Below, piece by piece: positions 53,739 through 61,638 of a stretch of DNA of 64,000 bases. The notes below the pieces were generated by a model, which was not told the origin of the DNA, ran no database searches, and saw only the letters and a program-made list of their open reading frames with translations. The DNA lies in contig NZ_KB907452.1 in assembly GCF_000382045.1 (NCBI RefSeq), positions 533,399 to 597,398 of the forward strand, read 5' to 3'. Source of the stretch: Variovorax atrisoli 110B. Lineage in GTDB: Bacteria > Pseudomonadota > Gammaproteobacteria > Burkholderiales > Burkholderiaceae_C. How positions within the stretch are numbered: position 1 is the stretch's first letter; every line of letters begins with the position of its first letter. The position numbers and the translations under genes are program-made.

Positions 53739-55184
53739 ATGGACTCGCTACCGCTCTACCGCCAGCTTTCCGCGCACTACGTGGATGCGATCCACACCGG
53801 CTCGCTCAAGCAGGGTGACAAGCTGCCCTCGCTGCGCAGCCTGATGCGGCTGCACGGCATCAGCCTCTCGACCGCGCTGCAGGTCTGCCGCGCCATGGAA
53901 AGCGACGGCTGGGTCGAGGCGCGCGACCGCTCGGGCTACTTCGTGCGCCGACCGCAGCGCCTGGCCATCGCGCCGATGGAGGAGCCGGTGGCCGACGTGC
54001 CGCCCGATCCAGCGCAGTTCGTGAGCATGCGCACGCGCATGGCCAACTTCATGGCGCGCGGGCGGCATACGGGCGTGAAGCTCAACTTCGCCATCGCCCG
54101 CGCGGCGCCCGAGCTGTATCCCGCCGAGGCGCTGCGCAACTCGATGACGCGCGCGCTGCGCCAGCGGCCCGAGCTGCTGACCACCGCCTCCTCGCAGAAA
54201 GGCCACGAGCAGTTCCGCGAGGCCGTGGCGCAGCGCAGCCTGCGCGTGGGCATGACGGTGGCGCCCGACGAGGTGCTGGTCACCAACGGCTGCATCGAGG
54301 CGCTGAACCTCGCGCTGCGCGCCATCGCCAAGCCCGGCGACACGGTCGCGGTGGAGTCACCCACCTTCTACGGCCTGCTGCAGGTGCTCGAAAGCCTGGG
54401 CCTGCGCGCGCTGGAGATCCCCACCAGCCCGCAGACCGGCATGTCGCTGGAGGCGCTGGACCTGGCGATCCACACCTACGACGACATCAAGGCGGTGGTG
54501 GTGGTGCCGCACCTGCAGAACCCCATCGGCAGCGTGATGCCCGACAGCCACAAGCAGCGGCTCGTGCACCTGTGCGAGAGCCACGGCATCGCGCTGGTCG
54601 AGGACGACACCTACAGCGACCTCGTGGAAACCGACGCGCCGCTGCGCGCGGTCAAGTCGTGGGACCGTACGGGCAACGTGATCTATTGCGCCTCGCTGCA
54701 CAAGGTGCTGGCGCCGGGGCTGCGGCTGGGCTGGATCACCGCCGGACGCTGGCACGCGCAGGTGGAGATGCTCAAGTACGCGCAGACCCGCAACAACGAG
54801 GCGCTGGCGCAGATCGCCGCGGGCGAGTTCATCGCCAGCGGCGCCTATGACCGCCACCTGCGCCGGCTGCGCGAACGGCTGCACACGCAGCGCGACCAGA
54901 CGGCCGACGCCATCGCCCGCTACTTCCCGGCGGGCACGCGGCTGAACCTGCCGCGCGGCGGGCTGCAGCTGTGGGTGGAGCTGCCGCAGCAGCGATCGTC
55001 GGTGAGCGTGTTCGAAGCCGCGCTGCGCGAACAGATGCTGGTGTCGCCGGGCGCGCAGTTCTCGAACTCCGGGCGCTTCGACAACTACCTGCGCATCAAC
55101 TGCGGCTGGCCGTATTCGAAGGCGGTGGACGCGGGGCTGCGGCGGCTCGGCGAGATCGTGTCGGCGGTGCAGCCCTCGCGCTAG
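53739..55184 (+). CDS. MocR-type PLP-dependent regulator (GntR helix-turn-helix plus aminotransferase domain)
   Basis: A 481-residue protein with an N-terminal GntR winged helix (residues 1-80: PLYRQLSAHYVDAIHTGSLK, KLPSLRSLMRLHGISLSTAL) fused to a fold-type I aminotransferase domain that binds pyridoxal phosphate. Visible landmarks are TNGCIEALNLALRAIAKPGD, VVVPHLQNPIGSVMPD, and the PLP lysine in ASLHKVLAPGLRLGW. MocR proteins sense amino-group compounds by PLP chemistry. The divergent DUF2917 gene is the probable target. A start at 53739 sits where the helix-turn-helix normally begins. Confidence 0.93.
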   Translation: MDSLPLYRQLSAHYVDAIHTGSLKQGDKLPSLRSLMRLHGISLSTALQVCRAMESDGWVEARDRSGYFVRRPQRLAIAPMEEPVADVPPDPAQFVSMRTRMANFMARGRHTGVKLNFAIARAAPELYPAEALRNSMTRALRQRPELLTTASSQKGHEQFREAVAQRSLRVGMTVAPDEVLVTNGCIEALNLALRAIAKPGDTVAVESPTFYGLLQVLESLGLRALEIPTSPQTGMSLEALDLAIHTYDDIKAVVVVPHLQNPIGSVMPDSHKQRLVHLCESHGIALVEDDTYSDLVETDAPLRAVKSWDRTGNVIYCASLHKVLAPGLRLGWITAGRWHAQVEMLKYAQTRNNEALAQIAAGEFIASGAYDRHLRRLRERLHTQRDQTADAIARYFPAGTRLNLPRGGLQLWVELPQQRSSVSVFEAALREQMLVSPGAQFSNSGRFDNYLRINCGWPYSKAVDAGLRRLGEIVSAVQPSR

Positions 55185-55216
55185 GGCGCGTCGACATTCA
55201 GACGCGGCCGCGCGAT

Positions 55217-55663
55217 TCAGACGATGTAGAACAGGACGGCGTCGCGCCTTGCGGCAGCGCCCGCGAAGAAGCGCTTGACGCCCTCCATGAAGCCCGCGAG
55301 GTCCTGCGCGCCCTCCTGCCAGACCTTGGCCCAGTACAGCTCGCCGAACTTCGCCGGGTCGGCCGTGAAGCGGCCCACCAGCGCCGCCACGTCGCACTGC
55401 GCGAGCCGGGCCGCGGCGCGCTCCACATGGGCGGCCGTGAGGTAGATGCAGGCCAGGCCATCGGTGCCGTCGAGCTCCTCGCCGTCGACCGCCTCGGGCA
55501 TCAGCGTGCGCACCACGTCCCAGGCCTGCTCCACGGTCTGGCTGTCGTGGGGGCCGCCCTTGGCCGCGGCTGTGTTCAGGAAGCCGGAGACGGTGGACGG
55601 ATCGATCACCAGCGCACGCAGCCGGTAGCGGTCGAGGGCGTGGAAGGCGGCGCCGATGCTCAA
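55217..55663 (-). CDS. DUF1877 (YfbM-like) protein
   Basis: A 148-residue protein in the DUF1877 family (AFHALDRYRLRALVIDPSTV, AWDVVRTLMPEAVDGEELDG, PAKFGELYWAKVWQEGAQDL). The family is widespread and functionally undefined. The start is TTG at 55663, chosen because it overlaps the stop of the TM2-TPR gene as TTGA (55660-55663), and no other start in the region gives the family's N-terminus. The coupling implies that the two proteins act together. Confidence 0.78.
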   Translation of the reverse strand: MSIGAAFHALDRYRLRALVIDPSTVSGFLNTAAAKGGPHDSQTVEQAWDVVRTLMPEAVDGEELDGTDGLACIYLTAAHVERAAARLAQCDVAALVGRFTADPAKFGELYWAKVWQEGAQDLAGFMEGVKRFFAGAAARRDAVLFYIV

Positions 55664-57198
55664 GTGCTGGGCTCCATGCGGGCAGCGCGCGCCACCGCCG
55701 CGAGCGCGATGCTCACGCTGTCGATGTTGCGCTGCGCGTTGTCGATGTTCCGGAAGTGGTCGGGCGCGCAGATCTGGTTGAGCAGCAGCGTGCGCTTGAA
55801 GTGCACCAGCGCCTGGCGCAGGTCGCCTTCCTCCTGCGCGATCAGGCCCAGGTCGTTGTGCGCATTGGCGGCCGACGACGAGATGCCGCGGCAGTTGCGC
55901 TGCTGGATGCCCAGCGAGCGCTCGAACAGCTCGCGTGCCCGGGGAAAGTCGCGGCGCGCCATGAACAGGCTCGCGAAGTTGTTGAGCATGTCGGAATGCA
56001 GCTCCGCGTCGCCCTCGCCCGGCGGGAGCTTGTCGAGGTGCACCAGGGCGCGCGCATAGCAGAGCTCGGCCTTCGCGTCCTGGCCCGACTCCGCATAGAG
56101 GAAGGCCAGGTTGTTGAACGCACGCACCACGCCGTCGCTGGAGCCGCCTCCGGCCTCGGCCACCGCCATGGCGATGGTCTTCTTGTAGAGCGCCTCTGCC
56201 TCGTCGGCGCGTCCGGCCGCGGCATGCAGCAGCGCCAGCGTGTTGGTCGGCCCGCGCCGCCAGCTGTCGTCCAGGCCCAGCTGCGCAGCCACGGCGAGCG
56301 CCTCGTCGGCAGAGGCCTGCGCCTTCTCGTTCCAGCGCAGCCGGCGGCACAGCTCGGCATGGCTGGACAGGTGGAGCACCACGCTGCGGTGCGCCCCGCC
56401 GTGCAGCCGGCGGGCGGCGGCGATGGCCTCCGCGCAGGACTGCTCGGCGCTCTTCAGGTCGCCCTGGGCGAGCGCGGCGCGGTAGCGGGCCTCTTGGTCG
56501 TCGAGCAGCTTCAGCAGCACGCCCTGATCGTCGGAAGCGGCGCCGCGCGCCTTGCGCTGCGCGATGGCGACCAGCGTCAGGTCGAGCGCCCTGCGGGCCA
56601 CGTCCATGTCCTCCGCCGGCATGCCGAGCATGCGGCCGATGGACAGGCTCTCCTCGAGGCTTGAGCGCGCCTTGTCGAAGGCGTCGCTCTGGTAGCAGGC
56701 CTGCCCGAGCATGCACAGCGTCATCGCGAGGTTCTGGTGCGGCCCCTTGAACACGCGGCGCGTGGCGGCGACGATCTGCTCGCCGATGGCGACGGCCTGC
56801 GCCCAGTCGCCGGCCTCGGCGGCGGCCACGAAGCGCTCCTGCAGCTTGTTGGCTTCGGCCAAGGCCGCAAGGTCGTAGTCCTTGGCGGCGTCCCTCGGCG
56901 CGTGGCGCAGGGATGCGGGGCGCGCCGCGGCGGAGGGGGTTTCTTCGTCCTCGTCCTGACCCTGCGCCTGCAGCTGGTCCATGCGCCGATGAATCCACCA
57001 GAGGTCGAACAGCATCCACGGCAGCAGCACCGCCAGGCAGAAGCGGCCGCCCGGCAGGCCGGCGATGCCGTAGCCCAGAAGCCCCATCTGCCCCGCGCCG
57101 CCCAGGTAGCTGCCCAAATAGAAGCGGTGCGCGCCGATGAAGCCCCCCACCAGCCACAGCAGGTAGGCGAAGGAGCGGCGGCGAGGCAGCGGGGTCAT
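55660..57198 (-). CDS. TM2-domain protein with tetratricopeptide-like repeats
   Basis: A 512-residue protein. The N-terminus is a TM2 domain with two membrane segments (AYLLWLVGGFIGAHRFYLGS, GGRFCLAVLLPWMLFDLWWI). After a charged linker there are about eight TPR-like helical pairs over residues 110-500 (for example RYRAALAQGDLKSAEQSCAE, FNNLAFLYAESGQDAKAELC, AHNDLGLIAQEEGDLRQALV). TPRs are protein-binding scaffolds. The repeats probably face the cytoplasm. Its partner is probably the coupled DUF1877 protein. Confidence 0.82.
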   Translation of the reverse strand: MTPLPRRRSFAYLLWLVGGFIGAHRFYLGSYLGGAGQMGLLGYGIAGLPGGRFCLAVLLPWMLFDLWWIHRRMDQLQAQGQDEDEETPSAAARPASLRHAPRDAAKDYDLAALAEANKLQERFVAAAEAGDWAQAVAIGEQIVAATRRVFKGPHQNLAMTLCMLGQACYQSDAFDKARSSLEESLSIGRMLGMPAEDMDVARRALDLTLVAIAQRKARGAASDDQGVLLKLLDDQEARYRAALAQGDLKSAEQSCAEAIAAARRLHGGAHRSVVLHLSSHAELCRRLRWNEKAQASADEALAVAAQLGLDDSWRRGPTNTLALLHAAAGRADEAEALYKKTIAMAVAEAGGGSSDGVVRAFNNLAFLYAESGQDAKAELCYARALVHLDKLPPGEGDAELHSDMLNNFASLFMARRDFPRARELFERSLGIQQRNCRGISSSAANAHNDLGLIAQEEGDLRQALVHFKRTLLLNQICAPDHFRNIDNAQRNIDSVSIALAAVARAARMEPST

Positions 57199-57239
57199 GG
57201 TTCGCCAGGTTGCGTGGGCTCGACCGTCCGTTCGTTCGT

Positions 57240-58166
57240 TCAGTCGAGCAGCGCGAGCGCGGCGTAGTCGCCGACCTTGTCGCCCAGGCCGGCGGGCATC
57301 AACTGCACGCCCCGCGTGAGCGGCGGCAGCTTGCCATCGATCTGTGCCTGCAGCCTCGGCAGCAGGAAGTCACGGTGATGCCAGAACACGCTGCCGCCCA
57401 GGCTGATTCCCTGCAGGTCGAGGGTGGCGATCAGGTTGTAGAGCATGCGGCCCATCACGCGGCACAGTGCATCGACGATTTCCAGCGAATGCCGCTCTCC
57501 GGCCGCCGCCGAGCTGAAGACATCGGCTGCCGATTGACCGAAACGCCGCGCGATCGAATTGCCGGCGATCAGCCCCTCGACGTCGCCCACGTTGCCGCAG
57601 CCGCACAGCGCGCCGCTCGCATCGTCCACCACGAAGCTGTGGCCCGCGTGGCCGGCATTGCCGTTCTTGCCGCGCAGCGCACGGCCGTCCACGCACAGGC
57701 CGACACCCACACCCGTGCTCCAGGTGACGTACGCGCAGCTGTCCATGCCCTTGAGGGCGCCCCAGTGGCGCTCGGCCTCCAGCGCAGCCACCGCGTCGTT
57801 CTCGACTCGCACGCGGGCGAACCGCCTGGCCAGCGGTGCCTCGATCAGCGCAGTCATCCAGTTGTTGGGCAGGCCACGTGCAGGACCGGCGATGCCGCCG
57901 CAGATGTTGGGCGTAGCCAGCTCCACCATGCCCTCGTGCAGCTCGAACGGCCCGGCCGACGAGACCCCCACGCGGTCGATGCTCGCCGGATCGACCCCCT
58001 GCTGCGCGCAGACCTCGTCGATCATCCGCATGATCTGCACAGCCACCGCGTCGTTGTCACCGGTCTTGGCCGTGGGCTCGCTGAGGCGGCCGATCAGCGG
58101 CGCGTCGCTGGAGGCGGAAAGGCTCACGGCAACCTTGGTGCCGCCGATGTCTACGCAGGCTCTCAT
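57240..58166 (-). CDS. ROK-family sugar kinase
   Basis: A 308-residue protein with the ROK ATP-binding start MRACVDIGGTKVAVSLS, a catalytic aspartate region in VENDAVAALEAERHWGALKG, a GTG-like loop (STGVGVGL), and the zinc-related histidine in NAGHAGH followed by CGCGNVGDVEG. The usual zinc set is GCxE after CGCG; here the second cysteine of that pair is Asp, so metal binding may be altered. ROK kinases act on glucose, N-acetylmannosamine or allose; the substrate is unknown. Two copies of TTGTTCGTCTT lie just upstream (58169, 58188), purpose unknown. Confidence 0.85.
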   Translation of the reverse strand: MRACVDIGGTKVAVSLSASSDAPLIGRLSEPTAKTGDNDAVAVQIMRMIDEVCAQQGVDPASIDRVGVSSAGPFELHEGMVELATPNICGGIAGPARGLPNNWMTALIEAPLARRFARVRVENDAVAALEAERHWGALKGMDSCAYVTWSTGVGVGLCVDGRALRGKNGNAGHAGHSFVVDDASGALCGCGNVGDVEGLIAGNSIARRFGQSAADVFSSAAAGERHSLEIVDALCRVMGRMLYNLIATLDLQGISLGGSVFWHHRDFLLPRLQAQIDGKLPPLTRGVQLMPAGLGDKVGDYAALALLD

Positions 58167-58200
58167 CGTTGTTCGTCTTTTCCTTGATTGTTCGTCTTCT

Positions 58201-58395
58201 CTACAGGAGGCGCGCCACCAGCGCCGCGATCATGCTGAGCACCACGGTGCTCGCGATCGGCAGCTGCCACTCGCGGCCGAAGGCGCGGAACTCGAAATCG
58301 CCGGGCAGCCGTCCGAAGCCGAAGCGGCGCAGCCAGGCGGTCAGGCCGCTCATGAGCACCAGCGCGAGGACGACGACGATCAGCCAGCGAAGCAT
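58201..58395 (-). CDS. DUF2905-family small membrane protein
   Basis: A 64-residue protein with two hydrophobic segments (LRWLIVVVLALVLMSGLTAW and the C-terminal IASTVVLSMIAALVARL) separated by FGRLPGDFEFRAFGREW, the DUF2905 signature. Function unknown. The ATG at 58395 is preferred over the TTG six bases upstream. It lies between the ROK gene and the IMPase gene on the same strand. Confidence 0.85.
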   Translation of the reverse strand: MLRWLIVVVLALVLMSGLTAWLRRFGFGRLPGDFEFRAFGREWQLPIASTVVLSMIAALVARLL

Positions 58396-58405
58396 GGGCA
58401 ACAGT

Positions 58406-59182
58406 CTAGGCCGAGAGAATGGCCATCGCTTGTCGGTGGAGTTCGGGCGTTGCCGCCGCGATCACCCGGCCGTCGGATTTCAGGCCCAGCGGCTGGCCCT
58501 GCCAGTCGGTGACGACGCCGCCGGCCGCCTCGATCAGCCCGGCCGGGCCGAGGTAGTCGTAGGGCTGCAGGCCGGTCTCGACCACGAGGTCGATGGTGCC
58601 GCCCGCCAGCTGGGCGTAGCCGTAGCAGTCGCCGCCGAAGCGGCGCATCGCGCACTGGCGGCTGAGCCTGTCGAAGGCGCTCCAGTCGGCCGGCGCGAAG
58701 ATGTCGGGCGAGGTGGTGACGATGCGGGCCTTGGCCACTTCGGTGCAGCCGCTCACGCGCACCGGCTGGCCGTCGCGCGTGGCGCCCTGGCCCGCCACGC
58801 CGATCCAGCGCTCCTTGAGCACCGGCATGTCGATCATGCCCAGCGCCACCCGCCCGCCCTGCAGCACGCCGATCAGCGTGCCCCACAGCGGCGAGCCGGT
58901 GATGAAGCTGCGCGTGCCGTCGATGGGGTCGAGCACCCAGATGCGCTCGGCATCGAGCCGCTCGGGGCCGTGCTCCTCGCCGTAGATGCCGTCGGCAGGC
59001 GCCCGGGCGGCGAGGATCTCGCGCATGGCCGTCTCGGCGGCGCGGTCGGCCAGCGTGACGGGGCTTTCGTCCGCCTTGGTGATGATGTCCAGCGGCGTGC
59101 GGAAGTAGTGCATCGACTTGGCGGCGGCGGCATCGGCCAGCGCTTGGGCGATCGGCGAGAGGTCGGAAGAGGAGGAGCTCAT
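58406..59182 (-). CDS. Inositol-monophosphatase family protein (HisN-type candidate)
   Basis: A 258-residue metal-dependent phosphatase. Motifs are SPVTLADRAAETAMREI, YGEEHG, WVLDPIDGTRSFITG (metal ligands), and the late YDYLGPAGLIEAAGGVVTDW. The family covers inositol monophosphatase and histidinol phosphatase (HisN), and the sequence reads like HisN more than SuhB. The start at 59182 is ATG with GGAGGAG upstream. The DUF2905 gene follows directly (11 bases). Confidence 0.86.
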   Translation of the reverse strand: MSSSSSDLSPIAQALADAAAAKSMHYFRTPLDIITKADESPVTLADRAAETAMREILAARAPADGIYGEEHGPERLDAERIWVLDPIDGTRSFITGSPLWGTLIGVLQGGRVALGMIDMPVLKERWIGVAGQGATRDGQPVRVSGCTEVAKARIVTTSPDIFAPADWSAFDRLSRQCAMRRFGGDCYGYAQLAGGTIDLVVETGLQPYDYLGPAGLIEAAGGVVTDWQGQPLGLKSDGRVIAAATPELHRQAMAILSA

Positions 59183-59296
59183 GAAAGAGTTGGAGACGCT
59201 TGCCAAAACCTGCAATTAGACCCGAGCCGGGGCGGGTTTGACACGGCGGGGCAGCCAGCCCTAGCATGGCCCGGAAATTGCCACGAACTACGACAA

Positions 59297-59695
59297 ATGG
59301 CTTCTTTCACACACCTGCGCACGGCGCTGCTCGCCTTCATGCTCGGCACCGCGGCCCTGCTGGCCCGCGCCACGCCCTCAGACACCGAAGACAAGCTGAT
59401 CGACACGCTGATCCAGCGCGTCTCGAAGATGAGCTCGATGATCTTCCTGCGCAACGGCAGCGAGTACAACGCCTCCGACGCCGCCAGGCACATGCAGGCG
59501 AAGTACGACTACTTCAAAAAGGAACTGCTCACGGCCGAGGACTTCATCGAGCGCTGCGCCTCGCGCTCGGAGATGACCGGGCAGGCCTACAGGGTCAAGC
59601 TCACCAACGGTACGGTGCGCGACGCCAACGAGTTCCTCAACAGCGAGCTGCGCGCGCTGCGGCAGGCAACCGGCGCGAGGAAGGCCGGCGGATAG
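59297..59695 (+). CDS. DUF5329-family protein, exported
   Basis: A 132-residue protein with a signal peptide (THLRTALLAFMLGTAALLAR, probable cleavage after RA-T). The mature part carries the DUF5329 pattern: SSMIFLRNGSEYNASDAARH, then KKELLTAEDFIERCASRSEM and YRVKLTNGTVRDANEFLNSE. Function unknown, likely periplasmic. It is divergent from the IMPase gene, with about 115 bases between. Confidence 0.85.
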   Translation: MASFTHLRTALLAFMLGTAALLARATPSDTEDKLIDTLIQRVSKMSSMIFLRNGSEYNASDAARHMQAKYDYFKKELLTAEDFIERCASRSEMTGQAYRVKLTNGTVRDANEFLNSELRALRQATGARKAGG

Positions 59696-59720
59696 CCGCC
59701 GCGGGCCGGCAAGCCAGCAG

Positions 59721-60590
59721 CTAGCGCTGCTGCCCCCAGCGGCGCACCGTCAGCCGCTCCAGCGTCCTGAAGCCCAGGCTCTCGACCAGCAGGCCGATCA
59801 GCACCACCAGGGCGAGGCCGGCGAAGACGCGGTCGGTGTAGAGCTCATTGCGGTTCTGGAAGATGTACCAGCCCAGCCCGCCCTTGCCCGACGAAGCCCC
59901 GAACACCAGCTCCGCCGCGATCAGCGTGCGCCAGGCGAAGGCCCAGCCGATCTTCAGCCCCGACAGGATCGACGGCAGCGCCGCCGGCACCAGGATCTGC
60001 AGCACGTAGCGCAGCCCCCTGAGCCCGTAGTTGCGCCCGGCCATGCGCAGCGTGTCGGGCACGCCCTGGAAGCCCGCGTAGGTGTTGAGCGCCAGCGGCC
60101 ACAGCACCGAATGGATCAGCACGAACACCAGGCTGCCGCGTCCGAGCCCGAACCACAGCAGCGCCAGCGGCAGCAGCGCGATGGCGGGCAGCGGATTGAA
60201 CATGGAAGTGAGCGTGTCCAGCAGGTCGCGGCCGATGCGCGTCGACACCGCCAGCGTGGTGAGCGCGAAGGCCAGCAGCACGCCGGCGATATAGCCCTGC
60301 AGCAGCACGGCCAGCGAGATGCGCACCTTCTCGATGAGCTCGCCGCTTGCAAGCCCCTCGAACAGTGCCGCCGCGGTGGCGGTGAAGGTGGGCAGCAGCA
60401 GGTCGTTGTTCTGCCACCGTGCTGCCAGCTCCCACAGCACCGCGATGGCGGCAAGGATCAGCCCCTTGCGCAGCCAGGCCTGCGACCAGATGCGCTCGCC
60501 CAGCGGCAGCCGGCGCTCGACCGGCACTTCGGTGAAAGGCTCGAGCGTGCGCTCGTATTCAGGGCGGATCGGCGGGATGACGGTGCTCAT
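59721..60590 (-). CDS. ABC-transporter permease, sulfonate/taurine type
   Basis: A 289-residue inner-membrane permease of the SsuC/TauC type with about six hydrophobic segments and the EAA-like loop (RMAGRNYGLRGLRYVLQILV, PAALPSILSGLKIGWAFAWR). The hydrophilic N-terminus (PPIRPEYERTLEPFTEVPVE) is normal. The ATG at 60590 overlaps the stop of a small relay ORF (ATGA). GGAAGGAG (60600-60607, minus strand), a Shine-Dalgarno, comes from a GC-rich repeat immediately upstream. It is the last gene of the operon starting at 63567. Confidence 0.9.
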   Translation of the reverse strand: MSTVIPPIRPEYERTLEPFTEVPVERRLPLGERIWSQAWLRKGLILAAIAVLWELAARWQNNDLLLPTFTATAAALFEGLASGELIEKVRISLAVLLQGYIAGVLLAFALTTLAVSTRIGRDLLDTLTSMFNPLPAIALLPLALLWFGLGRGSLVFVLIHSVLWPLALNTYAGFQGVPDTLRMAGRNYGLRGLRYVLQILVPAALPSILSGLKIGWAFAWRTLIAAELVFGASSGKGGLGWYIFQNRNELYTDRVFAGLALVVLIGLLVESLGFRTLERLTVRRWGQQR

Positions 60591-60715
60591 GGTGTGTTGC
60601 TCCTTCCCCCGCTGGGGGAAGGCTGGGATGGGGGCAGGCAGAGCGCTCGACGGATGCGCCGCTTGCCCCCACCCCTGCCCTCCCCCAGAGGGGGAGGGAG
60701 AAAGATCGGGCTCAT
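60587..60715 (-). CDS. 42-residue relay ORF inside a palindromic repeat, between ATPase and permease
   Basis: This frame starts at an ATG overlapping the ATPase stop (ATGA, 60712-60715) and ends in a TGA overlapping the permease ATG (60587-60590). It spans almost exactly the repeat at 60597-60711 and encodes a proline/glycine/arginine-rich peptide of the kind repeat elements produce. It probably does not make a functional peptide; its value would be to pass ribosomes from the ATPase to the permease. A second relay ORF of the same design is at 51724-51819. Confidence 0.5.
   Translation of the reverse strand: MSPIFLPPPLGEGRGGGKRRIRRALCLPPSQPSPSGGRSNTP
60597..60711. repeat. GC-rich palindromic repeat, copy A
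   Basis: Two inverted halves, each with its own hairpin. The left half has TTCCCCC-GCT-GGGGGAA and the right half has CTCCCCC-AGA-GGGGGAG, joined by a GC-rich centre. The halves also pair with each other loosely. Copy B (61501-61609) shares the same design and much of the sequence. It occupies the gap between the ATPase and permease genes. Confidence 0.85.
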
Positions 60716-61638
60716 GGCGCAGCCTCCACTTGCTGTTCTTCCTCGAACAGCATGTCGTGGATGCGCTGCGCCGTGCCCTGGAATTCTGCGCCGCCCAGGC
60801 TGTCGAGCGTGAAGGCGTGGCTGTTGATCTCGGCGCGCATGCGCCCCGGATGCGGCGACAGCAGCGCGATGCGGTTGCCCACCACCAGCGCCTCCTCGAT
60901 GGAGTGAGTGACGAACAGCAGCGTGAAGCGCACCTCGTCCCAAAGCTCGAGCAGCTCCTGCTGCATCCTGCGGCGGGTGAGCGCATCGAGCGCGGCAAAG
61001 GGCTCGTCCATCAGCAGCACGCGCGGCTGCATCGCCAGTGCGCGTGCGATCGCCACGCGCTGCTTCATGCCCCCGGAGAGCTGGTGCGGATGCACGTCGG
61101 CGAACTTCGAGAGGCCGACCTTGTCGAGGTAGTGCAGCGCGCGCTCGGCCGCTTCCTTCTTGCCGAGCGTGCGCGAGGCCAGCAGCGGGAACATCACGTT
61201 CTGCTTCACGGTCTTCCACGGCGGCAGCTGGTCGAACTCCTGGAACACGACGATGCGGTCGGGGCCGGGTTGCGCCACCCGCCTTCCGTCGAGGCGGATC
61301 TCGCCCTCGACCGGCGGGATGAAGCCCGCCACGGCCTTCAGCAGCGTCGACTTGCCGCAGCCCGAGGGACCGAGCAGCACGAAGCGGTCGGCGGCATGGA
61401 CGTCGAAGCTCACGCGGTGCGTGGCGCGCACGACGCGCTCGGGGGTGCGGTATTCGAGGCTGACGTTGTCGACCTGCAGCAATGCCTGTCCCTTGGCGTC
61501 TTGCTCCCTCCCCCGCTGGGGGAGGGCTGGGGTGGGGGCAGACGGCGCCCGCGCATTCACCGCCCTGCCAGCCCCCATCCCAACCTTCCCCCAGAGGGGG
61601 AAGGAGTCGAACCCCGAAGACGCCTCGGCCATGCTCAT
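60712..61638 (-). CDS. ABC-transporter ATPase, sulfonate/taurine type, with a repeat-encoded N-terminal extension
   Basis: A 308-residue ATPase with Walker [17 protein letters not shown], the signature [19 protein letters not shown] and Walker [13 protein letters not shown], about 260 residues of normal SsuB/TauB core. Residues 11-46 (in part [15 protein letters not shown] and [11 protein letters not shown]) are encoded by palindromic repeat copy B and are not part of the family. The ATG at 61638 overlaps the binding-protein stop by one base (TGATG). A TTG just after the repeat (codon of Leu53) is an alternative start that would avoid the extension. Confidence 0.9.
   Translation of the reverse strand: MSMAEASSGFDSFPLWGKVGMGAGRAVNARAPSAPTPALPQRGREQDAKGQALLQVDNVSLEYRTPERVVRATHRVSFDVHAADRFVLLGPSGCGKSTLLKAVAGFIPPVEGEIRLDGRRVAQPGPDRIVVFQEFDQLPPWKTVKQNVMFPLLASRTLGKKEAAERALHYLDKVGLSKFADVHPHQLSGGMKQRVAIARALAMQPRVLLMDEPFAALDALTRRRMQQELLELWDEVRFTLLFVTHSIEEALVVGNRIALLSPHPGRMRAEINSHAFTLDSLGGAEFQGTAQRIHDMLFEEEQQVEAAP
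61501..61609. repeat. GC-rich palindromic repeat, copy B, inside the 5' end of the ATPase gene
   Basis: Same two-hairpin design as copy A: CTCCCCC-GCT-GGGGGAG on the left and TTCCCCC-AGA-GGGGGAA on the right. It is inserted in frame, so the ATPase reading frame continues through it. Confidence 0.85.

Noticed and set aside
57221..57241. GTTC short tandem repeat near 57230
   Set aside because: Only about three copies; too short to call a functional repeat.
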